A stretch of DNA of 64,000 nucleotides from Calothrix sp. PCC 7103 (GTDB taxonomy: Bacteria > Cyanobacteriota > Cyanobacteriia > Cyanobacteriales > Nostocaceae), in assembly GCF_000331305.1 (NCBI RefSeq), contig NZ_KB217483.1:415534-479533 (forward strand), written 5' to 3'. The notes beneath the pieces were generated by a model, which was not told where the DNA came from, searched no databases, and worked only from the letters and a program-made list of their open reading frames with translations. Position numbers and translations under genes: made by a program. Below, in pieces: positions 16,694-25,512 of the stretch (positions are counted from its first letter, which is position 1; each line of letters begins with the position of its first letter).

Positions 16694-17764
16694 GTGTACA
16701 TCAATCAGCTTTCTAATAAAAAAACCATCTTACTCACTGGTGCATCAGGAGTAGTTGGTCAAGCTTTATTAGCACGACTTCATTCACATTCGGTTATTTG
16801 TTTGACATATAAAAAGCCGATCGCAAATCCAGGTGTTATTACCGTTCCTTGCGACATTTCATTACCTCAGCTAGGTCTAAGTAAAACACAGCTAAAAGAT
16901 ATAGCAAAGTGCATCGACTGCATTGTGCATTCAGCTGCAATAACTGATTTTGCTGAATCTGATGAATTAATTCACCGCACAAACGTGCGCGGCTTAGAAA
17001 ATATGCTGGAATTGGCAGCAATAGCGAAAGTTCCCTTTTACTACATTAGTACTGCTTTTATCCGTCCTCACAAACGTAAAGATAGCCCTTTAGAACATTC
17101 GTACACTATCTCAAAACGCGAAGGAGAGCGGCTTGTAAAAGAGAGTGGGCTAACCTCTGCAATTATTCGTCCCTCGATTGTGATTGGTGATTCTACATCA
17201 GGTCAAATTGCACGTTTTCAAGGCATTTATAACATTGTAGGCTCCTTGATTAGAGGGTTCTTGCCTATCCTGCCAATGTTGCCGCAAGCGTATATAGATT
17301 TTATTCCTCAAGACGTTGTTGCTAACACGGTAGCTGCACTTATTGAGCATGATTGTGTAGCAGGCGAATATTGGCTAACTGCTGGAACTAAAGCCATGAC
17401 AGTACGCCAGATTGCGGATTTGATAGTGGAATTTGGCGCTACTCGTGGGCTAAAAATTAACTTACCCCGAATGGTCAACCCTGACATCATAGATCGGTTG
17501 CTCCGTCCTGCTTTCATGTCAGAACTACCAAAATCCGTCAAAAAAGGTTTTGACTGGTTTACGCAAGTCTCGCCTTACTTGTGTAATGAGGAACCCTTCC
17601 CCACATCATTACCAGAGATAGAAACCCGCTTCGGTGTGCCATCGCTGCCAAATCAAGAAACTGCTTTGATGCATAGCCTCGAATACTGGGCTAATCAAAC
17701 TAGGGTTTGCTCTAGTGCAAAAGCTAAGAAAGACCGTACTCAACTTGCTAAATGCGAATGTTAA
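16694..17764 (+). CDS. Extended SDR, fatty acyl/thioester reductase-like
   Basis: About 356 residues; start at GTG 16694, with an alternative TTG at 16685. The Rossmann motif TGASGVVG (~15-22), HSAAITDF, YISTAF and the catalytic Y-x3-K in YTISKREGE match the extended SDR group that includes the NAD_binding_4 (male sterility, thioester reductase) enzymes. Such enzymes reduce acyl thioesters to aldehydes or alcohols with NADPH. There is no attached adenylation or carrier domain. With an FAAL, ACP and aminotransferase in the island, an acyl-ACP reductase step is a reasonable guess. It could also be a sugar or sterol-type dehydrogenase. It ends 6 bp before the NOS gene. Confidence 0.75.
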   Translation: MYINQLSNKKTILLTGASGVVGQALLARLHSHSVICLTYKKPIANPGVITVPCDISLPQLGLSKTQLKDIAKCIDCIVHSAAITDFAESDELIHRTNVRGLENMLELAAIAKVPFYYISTAFIRPHKRKDSPLEHSYTISKREGERLVKESGLTSAIIRPSIVIGDSTSGQIARFQGIYNIVGSLIRGFLPILPMLPQAYIDFIPQDVVANTVAALIEHDCVAGEYWLTAGTKAMTVRQIADLIVEFGATRGLKINLPRMVNPDIIDRLLRPAFMSELPKSVKKGFDWFTQVSPYLCNEEPFPTSLPEIETRFGVPSLPNQETALMHSLEYWANQTRVCSSAKAKKDRTQLAKCEC

Positions 17765-17770
17765 CACACC

Positions 17771-18940
17771 ATGTTAATCAACAAAATAGCCTTGCAACAC
17801 AATCCGAAAACCTATAAATCTATTTTATCTGATGTCAAAGCCTTAAGAATGTTGTTGCAAGAGGAACAGCTAGCCCAGGACTGCCTGAACCGATTGGCAC
17901 AAATCAAGAGTGAACTGGAGAAAACCGGAACCTATTGGCAGAATATTGATGAACTGGTTTATGGAACCAAATTAGCATGGCGTAACAGTACCCGGTGTGT
18001 TGGACGCAGTTATTGGAACACTTTAGAAGTTCGTGATCTTCGTAGTTTGAATCAAGCAGGAGAAATATTCGATGCCCTAGTTGAGCATCTAAGGTTATCC
18101 ACTAACGGTGGTCGTATAAAGCCCTTTATCACCGTCTTTGCACCGCAACAACCGGGTCAAGCAGGAATTCGCATTTGGAACGAACAACTCATTCGCTACG
18201 CAGGATATCGACAACCTGATGGTTCGGTTGTTGGCGATCCAAAATATGTGGAGTTTACAGAAATCGTGCGTCGAATGGGGTGGCAAGGGGGCGAAGGAAC
18301 TGCCTTTGATATCTTGCCAATTGTAATTCAGATGCCGAATCAGCGTCCCAAATTGTTCGAGTTGCCTTGTGATGCAGTGCTTGAAGTGCCAATCCAGCAC
18401 CCTGAATACTCTTGGTTTGCAAAACTTGGTTTAAAGTGGCACGCACTGCCTGCAATTTGCAACATGATGCTTGATGTTGGCGGTATTCAGTACACGGCTG
18501 CCCCTTTCAGCGGCTGGTATATGGTTACAGAAATTGCGGCTCGCAACTTTGCAGATGAACATCGGTATAACTTGCTGCCTACTATCGCGCGGCACATGGG
18601 TTTGGATACTCGCTATGACCATACCTTGTGGCGAGACCGCGCCTTAGTTGAATTGAATGTTGCAGTTCTTCACTCATTTCGATATGCTGGTGTGACAATG
18701 GTGGATCATCATAGCGAAACTCGCCGCTTCGTGCAGTTTGAGAAGAGTGAAGCGCTAGCAGGAAGATGTACATATGCCGACTGGGGGTGGATTGTGCCTC
18801 CCGTTTCTAGCTCGACGACACCTGTTTTTCACCACAGCTATGAAGATGTTGAGTTAAAACCCAACTTCTTTTATCAGCCTGATCCCTGGCGGGAGTTCGC
18901 AACTCACCAAAAGTCTGGCTGTCCTTTCTCTGGTCATTAA
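17771..18940 (+). CDS. nos: Nitric oxide synthase oxygenase domain protein (bacterial NOS)
   Basis: 389 residues covering the whole NOS oxygenase fold without a reductase domain. The haem-ligand Cys is C76 in WRNSTRCVGR; the arginine-binding Glu is E254 in WYMVTEI; the pterin-site segment WIVPPVSSSTTPVF begins near residue 340. Family enzymes oxidise L-arginine via N-hydroxyarginine to citrulline and NO, using electrons from a partner reductase, which is not visible here. The unusual C-terminus ends in a Cys-Pro motif (GCPFSGH, C384). In thaxtomin biosynthesis a bacterial NOS supplies NO for nitration, so a NOS inside a biosynthetic operon suggests NO or a related species is used in product assembly. 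Spacing of 6 bp upstream and 33 bp downstream supports an operon. Confidence 0.95.
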   Translation: MLINKIALQHNPKTYKSILSDVKALRMLLQEEQLAQDCLNRLAQIKSELEKTGTYWQNIDELVYGTKLAWRNSTRCVGRSYWNTLEVRDLRSLNQAGEIFDALVEHLRLSTNGGRIKPFITVFAPQQPGQAGIRIWNEQLIRYAGYRQPDGSVVGDPKYVEFTEIVRRMGWQGGEGTAFDILPIVIQMPNQRPKLFELPCDAVLEVPIQHPEYSWFAKLGLKWHALPAICNMMLDVGGIQYTAAPFSGWYMVTEIAARNFADEHRYNLLPTIARHMGLDTRYDHTLWRDRALVELNVAVLHSFRYAGVTMVDHHSETRRFVQFEKSEALAGRCTYADWGWIVPPVSSSTTPVFHHSYEDVELKPNFFYQPDPWREFATHQKSGCPFSGH

Positions 18941-18973
18941 GAAAAATTATTGAATAATTGGAGGAAATAAATA

Positions 18974-20041
18974 ATGAAAGCTTTAGTCACTGGTGCTACA
19001 GGCTTTGTAGGCTCTGCTATTGTTCGTCAACTCTTGGAAGATGGTCAGGAAGTTAAAGCACTGGTTAGAAAAGAATCAGATATCAAAAATCTAGAAAAAC
19101 TGGATATCGAAATCGCTTACGGGGACATTACCGATTATGAGTCGATAGAGCAAGCAATGCAGGGCTGTCATTCTGTTTATCATGGTGCTGCAATGGTAGC
19201 TTTTTGGGTTCCCCGTAAAGACCGCCATCTCTTTGATTTGGTTAACGTTCAAGGATCCAAGAATGTTTTTTCAGCTGCACTCAAGTTAAATATTGAGAAA
19301 GTAATTTACACTAGCACAATCTCTACAATCGGCAGTTATGGGAAAGACACTCCCACTACAGAGGAAAACAATTTTAACCTGTGGGATATGAGCATAGAGT
19401 ACGAGCAGTCAAAATACTCTGCGGAGTTTGAGGCTTATCGGTTTGCGGCGAAAGGATTGCCTATTGTTGTTGTTATGCCTTCTGCCCCTTTAGGAGCAAG
19501 AGATATCAAGCCAAATCCCACTGGTAAGCTCATCCTTGATTTCCTCTCTCGTCGGATACCTGGTTATATTGATGGTGGCGCCAATTTTATTGATGTCGAT
19601 GATGTTGCCTACGGTCACATTCTTGCAGCTAAAAAGGGAAAGGTGGGCGAGCGTTATATTTTAGGGCATGAAAACCTTTCTATTGTTGATTTATTTACAG
19701 CTTTAGAAGAAATTTCTGGAATTCCCGCTCCTAAGTTCAAACTACCTTATATAAGTGCTTTAAAGCTGGCTCAGGCTATGGAATTTATTTCCGACCACAT
19801 TACCAACCAACATCCTCTGTACACGGCGCCGATGGTCAAATTTTCTAGCCTCTACTATTTTATTAACACCAGTAAAGCGAATCAGGAGTTGGGGTTTGAG
19901 CCTCGTAGCAGTGTCAAACAGGCAGCAATTAAGGCAATCCAATGGTTTTTGGAGAATGACTATCTTAAAGTCAGTGACAAAAACAAATCTCTCATTCGCC
20001 AGCATCTTGAGGGTAAGGTCTTGACACCAGTCTTTGCCTAG
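18974..20041 (+). CDS. Extended SDR / NAD-dependent epimerase-dehydratase (DFR/HpnA-like)
   Basis: 355 residues with TGATGFVG (6-13), the NAD-binding acidic region, YTSTIST and the catalytic Y143-x3-K147 in YEQSK. Overall it resembles dihydroflavonol reductase and the hopanoid-linked HpnA-like group. These oxidise, reduce or epimerise hydroxyl/keto carbons with NAD(P). Start ATG 18974 follows a GGAGG ribosome-binding site. In the operon it could reduce a keto intermediate or oxidise an alcohol. Substrate cannot be deduced. Confidence 0.8.
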   Translation: MKALVTGATGFVGSAIVRQLLEDGQEVKALVRKESDIKNLEKLDIEIAYGDITDYESIEQAMQGCHSVYHGAAMVAFWVPRKDRHLFDLVNVQGSKNVFSAALKLNIEKVIYTSTISTIGSYGKDTPTTEENNFNLWDMSIEYEQSKYSAEFEAYRFAAKGLPIVVVMPSAPLGARDIKPNPTGKLILDFLSRRIPGYIDGGANFIDVDDVAYGHILAAKKGKVGERYILGHENLSIVDLFTALEEISGIPAPKFKLPYISALKLAQAMEFISDHITNQHPLYTAPMVKFSSLYYFINTSKANQELGFEPRSSVKQAAIKAIQWFLENDYLKVSDKNKSLIRQHLEGKVLTPVFA

Positions 20042-20060
20042 AAGCTTAAAAGCCCAAAGG

Positions 20061-20081
20061 TCGAGAGTAAAAAACTCTCGA
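20061..20081 (+). terminator. Intra-operon stem-loop
   Basis: A perfect 8-bp stem TCGAGAGT/ACTCTCGA closes a loop of five A residues, 20 bp after the SDR stop and 56 bp before the desaturase start. There is no T-tract, so it is better read as an mRNA-stabilising or attenuating hairpin than a full terminator. Confidence 0.45.
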
Positions 20082-20136
20082 TCTGTGGTCTGCAAAAATT
20101 CATCCTTCTTTAGCCCATTTATTTAATAAGACAGAC

Positions 20137-21027
20137 GTGGAAAGTAAATTAGTAAATCAGAGACTGCGCGAGATTGACCACTCTCTGATGCAGATACCAA
20201 ATGGTATCATTAGCAATCCAACCCTGTTACTTTTTTTCGCTATTATTAGCTGCTTTACGATTTCGATTATTGCCTATTTTTTTGGGTATTTGCCTCTAAA
20301 AGGTTCCGCAGTAATTAACTTAATATGTCTTTACGCTCTGTATACGTTTAATCATGAAGCTGTACATCGTTTAGTACATCCCAATCGCGCCATTAACAAC
20401 TGGATTGGACGCATTGCTGCGGCACTAGAGGGTACAACTTTTCCAATGTTTCGTATTCTACACCCGCAGCATCATGCATTTACAAATCACCCGAAACTAG
20501 ACCCTGACTACGTCATTGGTCAAAAGCCACGGTGGTTGTTGCCTCTTTGGATTTTAGTTCGTCTCACACATGATAACTCTTTTATGATGAGTCGGCGTTT
20601 GTGGTCGAACAAACGCTCGCAATTGATTGAACATTTAGTAACGGTAGGGTTGCAGTTATCGGTAGCAATCAGTGCTGCTTTGGTAGGCCATCTGCAAGAT
20701 GTTCTTTTCCTATGGGTTGTTCCATTGCTTATTGCTGGGGCATTGATCGAACTGACGGTTGCATGGGCTGTGCATTTCCCCCATGAATCGCAGCATCCTC
20801 TAGAGAACACACGTATATTTAAGGGACGACTTTTACAGATATTAATGCTGAATCAAAACTATCACTTGGTTCATCATCTTTGTCCCGGTATTCCTTGGTT
20901 TCGCTACGGCAAGGCGATCCCTCTAATAGAACAGGCATTGCTAGAGCATCAGGGTGATATAAACAAAGGTACAAATTATGGCACCGTATGCGAAATAGGA
21001 AGATCAGCGAATGAATCTATTACATAG
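20137..21027 (+). CDS. Membrane di-iron fatty acid desaturase/hydroxylase
   Basis: 296 residues starting at GTG 20137. Three histidine boxes bind a di-iron centre: HEAVH (73-77), HPQHH (109-113) and HLVHH (243-247), with an additional HFPHESQH. Hydrophobic segments lie at ~28-50, ~52-70 and ~170-215. The short length and the box pattern resemble beta-carotene hydroxylase (CrtR)-like and short acyl desaturase members. In this island it may desaturate or hydroxylate the carrier-bound or free acyl chain. Whether it makes a double bond, an alkyne or a hydroxyl cannot be told from sequence. Confidence 0.85.
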   Translation: MESKLVNQRLREIDHSLMQIPNGIISNPTLLLFFAIISCFTISIIAYFFGYLPLKGSAVINLICLYALYTFNHEAVHRLVHPNRAINNWIGRIAAALEGTTFPMFRILHPQHHAFTNHPKLDPDYVIGQKPRWLLPLWILVRLTHDNSFMMSRRLWSNKRSQLIEHLVTVGLQLSVAISAALVGHLQDVLFLWVVPLLIAGALIELTVAWAVHFPHESQHPLENTRIFKGRLLQILMLNQNYHLVHHLCPGIPWFRYGKAIPLIEQALLEHQGDINKGTNYGTVCEIGRSANESIT

Positions 21028-21039
21028 GATGAGTTTAAT

Positions 21040-22362
21040 ATGAAAGAGAACCAACAATTGCTTGAAAATATAGAAGAAATTGATCACAATCCACATAAAG
21101 CTGCCGAGTTTCGACATCTTGTGATCCAGCAGCACAAGTGCCATGTTAATAAATCACTTGCCAAGCTGGCTGATTTAATGGGTACTCATATTGAGGTTCG
21201 CTCTTCTGGTAACTACATTTTTGATGAACGTGGAGAGAAATATTTGGCTTGTGGTGGATATGGTGTATTTACCATTGGTCACTGCCATCCAACAGTTATT
21301 GAAGCTGTTAAATCTCAACTTGAGCGCCATCCATTATCTACTCGGGCGCTTTTAAATGCTGAACTAGCCCAAGCAGCAGAAACTCTGGCTTCAGTTACTC
21401 CCAAGGGTTTAGACTACGTATACTTTGCTAATTCTGGCGCCGAAGCAACGGAGGCAGGTCTCAAATTAGCACGTTTATCCGGTAAAACCAAGCTAGTGGC
21501 AATGGAAGGTGGTTACCACGGTAAGACATTCGGAGCGTTAAGTGTTACAAGCCGTGCAGCCTACCGTATGCCTTTTCAGCCTCTACTACCAGATGTCGAG
21601 TTTATTCCCTTTGCAGATTCAGAATCTCTAGAGAAGGTTCTTTTACAAAACGGTGATGAATGTTGTGTTATTTTAGAACCTGTTCAGGCAGAAGGCGGTG
21701 TCATCATTCCCTACGAGGGCTATTTGCGAGAGGTAGAAAGGCTCTGCCGTCATTACGGAGCATTTTTAATTCTTGATGAAATTCAAACGGGACTTGCACG
21801 GTTAGGAACTTGGTGGGGAGCAGACCGAGAACAAATCGTTCCTGATGTCCTCCTGGTAGGGAAAGCTTTGAGTGGAGGAGTCATACCCGTCAGTGCTGCT
21901 GTTGCTTCTAAATCAGCTTACTTTAAGCTCAATCGCGACCCCCTCCTACATACATCGACATTTGCAGGTAGTCCTCTGGCAACAGTAGCAGCACGAACTG
22001 CAATTAACGTAATCAAAAACGAAGGGATAGTATCGCGAGCCAAGGAACTGGGTGAAAAGTTAATTTTTCAGGTAAAGAAAATTATTGAAGAGATTTGTCC
22101 TCACCTAGTCCGTGAAGTTCGGGGGGTCGGACTCTTAATTGGCATTGAGTTTGAAGCTGAGTTTTTGGCTGGTGACTTTATGTTTGAACTCATGCATCGA
22201 AATGTGTTGGTTTCTTATTCGCTCAACGCTCACCGCGTTGTTAGGCTAACACCGCCAGCTACTCTTGATGAGTCAGATGTAAGTTGGCTCATTACTGCTA
22301 TCTCTCTAAGTGCGTTCGCACTTAGAGAGCGTAACCCATCTTTAAATATTGCTAATTTATAA
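21040..22362 (+). CDS. Class III PLP aminotransferase
   Basis: 440 residues of the acetylornithine/putrescine/GABA aminotransferase superfamily. Motifs: NSGAEATEAGLKLAR, GGYHGKTFGALSVT, the PLP-contact Asp in LILDEIQTG, and the Schiff-base Lys K275 in LVGKALSGG. It would transfer an amino group from glutamate, alanine or another donor to an aldehyde or keto group of the island's intermediate. It lies 12 bp after the desaturase. The last ~20 codons contain a perfect 13-bp hairpin (22302-22329), probably a small palindromic element that extended the C-terminus (FALRERNPSLNIANL). Confidence 0.9.
   Translation: MKENQQLLENIEEIDHNPHKAAEFRHLVIQQHKCHVNKSLAKLADLMGTHIEVRSSGNYIFDERGEKYLACGGYGVFTIGHCHPTVIEAVKSQLERHPLSTRALLNAELAQAAETLASVTPKGLDYVYFANSGAEATEAGLKLARLSGKTKLVAMEGGYHGKTFGALSVTSRAAYRMPFQPLLPDVEFIPFADSESLEKVLLQNGDECCVILEPVQAEGGVIIPYEGYLREVERLCRHYGAFLILDEIQTGLARLGTWWGADREQIVPDVLLVGKALSGGVIPVSAAVASKSAYFKLNRDPLLHTSTFAGSPLATVAARTAINVIKNEGIVSRAKELGEKLIFQVKKIIEEICPHLVREVRGVGLLIGIEFEAEFLAGDFMFELMHRNVLVSYSLNAHRVVRLTPPATLDESDVSWLITAISLSAFALRERNPSLNIANL
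22302..22329 (+). repeat. Perfect palindromic element inside the aminotransferase 3' end
   Basis: CTCTCTAAGTGCG and its exact complement CGCACTTAGAGAG are separated by TT. It sits in frame within the final codons of the aminotransferase. The GCGTTCGC centre resembles small dispersed palindromes of heterocystous cyanobacteria. Only this one copy was noticed in the window. Confidence 0.7.
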
Positions 22363-22376
22363 AGGAGATTTTGGAA

Positions 22377-22871
22377 ATGCAATACTTAGAAATTGTTGCA
22401 GAAGTTCCCCATCGCAATGCAAACGAAGTTTATTCAATTATGTGTGACTTCGAGTCTTACCCGAAAAATAGCAAAGCTGTACGTAGTGTCACAAGTCAAG
22501 TGCTACCTGATGGAAGGACTTTTTCTACCTGGGAAGTAGACTTTCGTGGTGGTGCTATGTGCTGGACAGAAGAAGACCTGTTTGATCCCTCCACTTACAA
22601 AATTAGTTTCAATCAAACTGAGGGGGATGTTGAACATTTTTGTGGTGAGTGGAAAGTTCAAAGCCAAGATGAGAGTTGTTTAATATCCTTTTTGGCTGAA
22701 TTTGACATGGGAATACCCTCTCTAAGTCAAATTCTCGATCCAATTGCCATACAAGCACTACAGGAAAATATCACAGCAATTATTAAGGGCTTGTTTGGCG
22801 AACAAGTAGAATTCTTGCCAATGCAAGTTACTTCATTAGAAACGGAAACTTCGGAGAAAACAGCAGTTTGA
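22377..22871 (+). CDS. START/SRPBCC-fold protein (COQ10/polyketide-cyclase-like)
   Basis: 164 residues from ATG 22377, preceded by AAAGGAG; the in-frame TTG at 22371 is less likely. The N-terminus (VEIVAEVPHR-like start, ANEVYSIMCDFESYP) and the alternating pattern through STWEVDFRGG to the C-terminal helix match the SRPBCC fold, which binds hydrophobic ligands and includes cyclases and COQ10. A second such protein is at 37757. In biosynthetic islands these often cyclise or chaperone greasy intermediates. Catalytic residues cannot be assigned. Confidence 0.75.
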   Translation: MQYLEIVAEVPHRNANEVYSIMCDFESYPKNSKAVRSVTSQVLPDGRTFSTWEVDFRGGAMCWTEEDLFDPSTYKISFNQTEGDVEHFCGEWKVQSQDESCLISFLAEFDMGIPSLSQILDPIAIQALQENITAIIKGLFGEQVEFLPMQVTSLETETSEKTAV

Positions 22872-22952
22872 TCAGCTAAAAAATTAGGAGTCAGCATTCC
22901 ATTTTTACACTTGTTCCCGGACTGAGTCTGGGAATTTAATCAATCTGCTAAA

Positions 22953-24152
22953 ATGCATTCCGTAAAAACTATAAAACAGGAAAATTTGGTGCTGAATATG
23001 AATTATTCCTATCAACTATACAATTCAATTTTTGATGTAAATTTAAACGATTGGAAACAGGTTTTTCAAGAAAGCACTTCTAATGCTTATATGGATACCA
23101 GGGTTTTCATAACAATTGAAAAAACAATGGCTGATTTTAGTAAATTTTGGTACATTATTTTTTATGATAATAATGGAAACCCCGCTGCTTGTACTAGTTT
23201 ATCTACGTTTGAAGTTGATTTAGGTATAGTAGCCAGTAAAAAGACTAAAGATTTAATCAATTATACTAGACATTTTTTCTCCTCTTTTTTATACTTGAAG
23301 GTTCTCTTTTGCGGCTTACCTATTTCTATTGGTAAAAATCATTTAATAATTACAAAAAAGGCTAATTATCAATTGATTTTAAAGTTGCTTGATGGTATTA
23401 TGAATACTATTGCTGCCAAAGAAAAAGCCAAACTGATCATTTACAAGGAGTTTAACTCTGTAGAGTGTAATAAGCTTGATGCTCTGTTACAGCTTGGTTA
23501 CCTACGGGCTAATAGTCTACCTATGCACAGCTTTAAAGCGAAATTTTCCAATTTCACCTCTTACTGTGCTGCTTTAAAGTCTCATTATCGTAATGATATT
23601 AACAGGTCAAGGCGAAAATTTGAAAAAGCAGGTCTTCGCGTTGAGCAGTTAAAGGATACAGAAAAGATTTTGCAGATATATACTTCAGAGATGCATCAGC
23701 TTTATGAAGCAGTTGTGCAAAAATCTGAGAATCAACTGGAGACTTTACCTGTAAATTTTTTCCGAGACTTAGTAATAAACTTTCCCAATCAAGTGCTTTT
23801 TACTTTAGTTTACAAAGATAATACAATAGTGGCATTTAACTGTTCTTTATGCACTCCATTAAATGTTCACTATTTATTTTGTGGATTAGATTATAGTTTA
23901 AACGCTGAGTCAGATATTTATTTTAATTTAATGTATGCCGCTTTAGATGAAGCACTAAAGCAGAATGTGGCTGAAATCCATTTTGGTCAAACGGCAGATA
24001 CATTTAAAGCTAGATTAGGCTCTTATCAAACACCCCTCTATTTATATATAAAAGGTAAGGGCTTTCTGCTAAATTGGTTTGTTCGCAAAAGTTTTAATAT
24101 GCTTTTCCCAAAGCCGCCTTTAGTTCCCTCATACAATATTTATAAGCAATAG
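22953..24152 (+). CDS. FemAB/GNAT-like acyl- or aminoacyltransferase
   Basis: 399 residues; the start may instead be ATG 22998. The C-terminal half (RNDINRSRRKFEKAGL, then YEAVVQKSENQLE, FRDLVINFP, LFCGLDY, IHFGQTAD) matches the pattern of the GNAT-like BioF2/FemAB group, which attaches acyl or aminoacyl groups to amines. The N-terminal half is a degenerate second GNAT-like domain. It lies 80 bp after the START-like gene and before the acyl-CoA dehydrogenase. The AT-rich codon use is stronger than its neighbours. It may acylate the island product; substrate unknown. Confidence 0.65.
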   Translation: MHSVKTIKQENLVLNMNYSYQLYNSIFDVNLNDWKQVFQESTSNAYMDTRVFITIEKTMADFSKFWYIIFYDNNGNPAACTSLSTFEVDLGIVASKKTKDLINYTRHFFSSFLYLKVLFCGLPISIGKNHLIITKKANYQLILKLLDGIMNTIAAKEKAKLIIYKEFNSVECNKLDALLQLGYLRANSLPMHSFKAKFSNFTSYCAALKSHYRNDINRSRRKFEKAGLRVEQLKDTEKILQIYTSEMHQLYEAVVQKSENQLETLPVNFFRDLVINFPNQVLFTLVYKDNTIVAFNCSLCTPLNVHYLFCGLDYSLNAESDIYFNLMYAALDEALKQNVAEIHFGQTADTFKARLGSYQTPLYLYIKGKGFLLNWFVRKSFNMLFPKPPLVPSYNIYKQ

Positions 24153-24201
24153 CCAATTTTGTTCAATCAACTTAATTCATAGTAAATAGGAGCTTTTCCA
24201 G

Positions 24202-25347
24202 GTGAATTTTCTCAAGCAAGAACGAACAACCCTAAAAGAGTTTTTTCCAGACTTAGATGAAAAACTGGCGCATATTCCTTTGTTGGAAATGGAAAAGCCA
24301 CAAAATCCAGCGATACAAATATTTCGTGAACTTGGTGGTCCTCGTTTATTAATCCCAACTAAATATGCTGGTTTGGGCGCCACTCCTATAGAAGCTGTTC
24401 GGGTTCAACGCGCAATTGCCAGCCGCGCGCCTTCATTGGCGATTGCCACTACGATGCATCATTTTTCAGTTGCAACTATCGTGGAGATGATCGCTCAGGG
24501 TTCGGGAACGGGTTTAGAGTGGATGTTACTTGAGGGGATTGCCAAACAAAACCTTTATGTGGCTTCAGGCTTTGCAGAGGGAAAGACAGGTTCAGGCATT
24601 CTCACTCCCCATATGCAAGTAAAACGAACAGAGGAAGGTAGTGTGACAGTTAGTGGAAGTAAAAAGCCTTGTAGCTTGGCTACATCAATGGATCTTCTTA
24701 CTGCCAGTGTGTCTATTCCTAATAAATCGGGAGATGGAAGCGAATTAGCAGTTATAATTATTCCAGCCAGTACTCCAGGAATTGAACGTCGCCCCTTCTG
24801 GACAAACTCAGTGCTTGCAGGCGCACAAAGCGATGAAGTTATTCTTCACGATGTTAAAGTTCCGGAACAACTTATCTCCTATACTGGTAATTCAGGAAAT
24901 TTAGATTATGTTCAAACTAGGGGCTTTCTTTGGTTTGAATTGCTAATTTCCGCATCTTACCTTGGTATTGCCAGTGCCTTAGTTGAGCGAACTATTGCAG
25001 CTAGCAAGAGTATTACACACTGCGAGCGGGCACTTTTGGGGATTGAAACCGAGGGAGCAATGGCTGCACTAGAAGGAGTAGCTCAGTCAATGGTGGTTAG
25101 TGATAACAACCAAGGTAACGATCAACTTGCACGTGTCCTGTTTGTACGTTATGCAGTTCAAGGCGCCATAGAACGGGTCACTTCTCGTGCAGTGGAGTTA
25201 TTGGGCGGTATGGCATTTATCAGTTCATCCGAAGTTGCTTACATGTTCGCTGCTACCCGCGCACTCGCATTTCACCCACCCTCACGGCTCAGTATCTCAC
25301 CTGCTTTGGATAAATACCTAGCGGGAGAAGCTTTGCTCATGCAGTAA
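24202..25347 (+). CDS. Acyl-CoA dehydrogenase family flavoprotein
   Basis: 381 residues starting at GTG 24202. The fold order is typical: helical N-domain (ELGGPRLLIPTKYAGLGA), central beta domain (ASGFAEGKTGSG, TVSGSKKPCSLATSMD) and C-terminal helices ending with AVELLGGMAFISS. These FAD enzymes introduce a 2,3-double bond into acyl thioesters or, in the related monooxygenase branch, hydroxylate at nitrogen or carbon. The usual catalytic Glu near the C-terminus is not obvious by eye. In this operon it may act on an ACP-bound acyl chain or as an N-oxygenase. Confidence 0.85.
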   Translation: MNFLKQERTTLKEFFPDLDEKLAHIPLLEMEKPQNPAIQIFRELGGPRLLIPTKYAGLGATPIEAVRVQRAIASRAPSLAIATTMHHFSVATIVEMIAQGSGTGLEWMLLEGIAKQNLYVASGFAEGKTGSGILTPHMQVKRTEEGSVTVSGSKKPCSLATSMDLLTASVSIPNKSGDGSELAVIIIPASTPGIERRPFWTNSVLAGAQSDEVILHDVKVPEQLISYTGNSGNLDYVQTRGFLWFELLISASYLGIASALVERTIAASKSITHCERALLGIETEGAMAALEGVAQSMVVSDNNQGNDQLARVLFVRYAVQGAIERVTSRAVELLGGMAFISSSEVAYMFAATRALAFHPPSRLSISPALDKYLAGEALLMQ

Positions 25348-25512
25348 GCTAACCCTCTTTTTGTCAGGCTCAGAGAAGTCGAATGAAGGTTGAAGTGTGA
25401 AGTATCAAGTTTAATTATAACCTTACACAACAAGGAAAGCAGAGCATCGGCTTCTTGGGCTTTAAACTAGTGCTTTTACCAATTTATTTAGAAGTAAAAA
25501 CAGGATTTTCTG

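Noticed and set aside
20061-20081. Hairpin considered as the terminator of the first sub-operon
   Set aside because: It lacks a T-tract and is followed after 56 bp by the next colinear gene; annotated as an intra-operon stem-loop.
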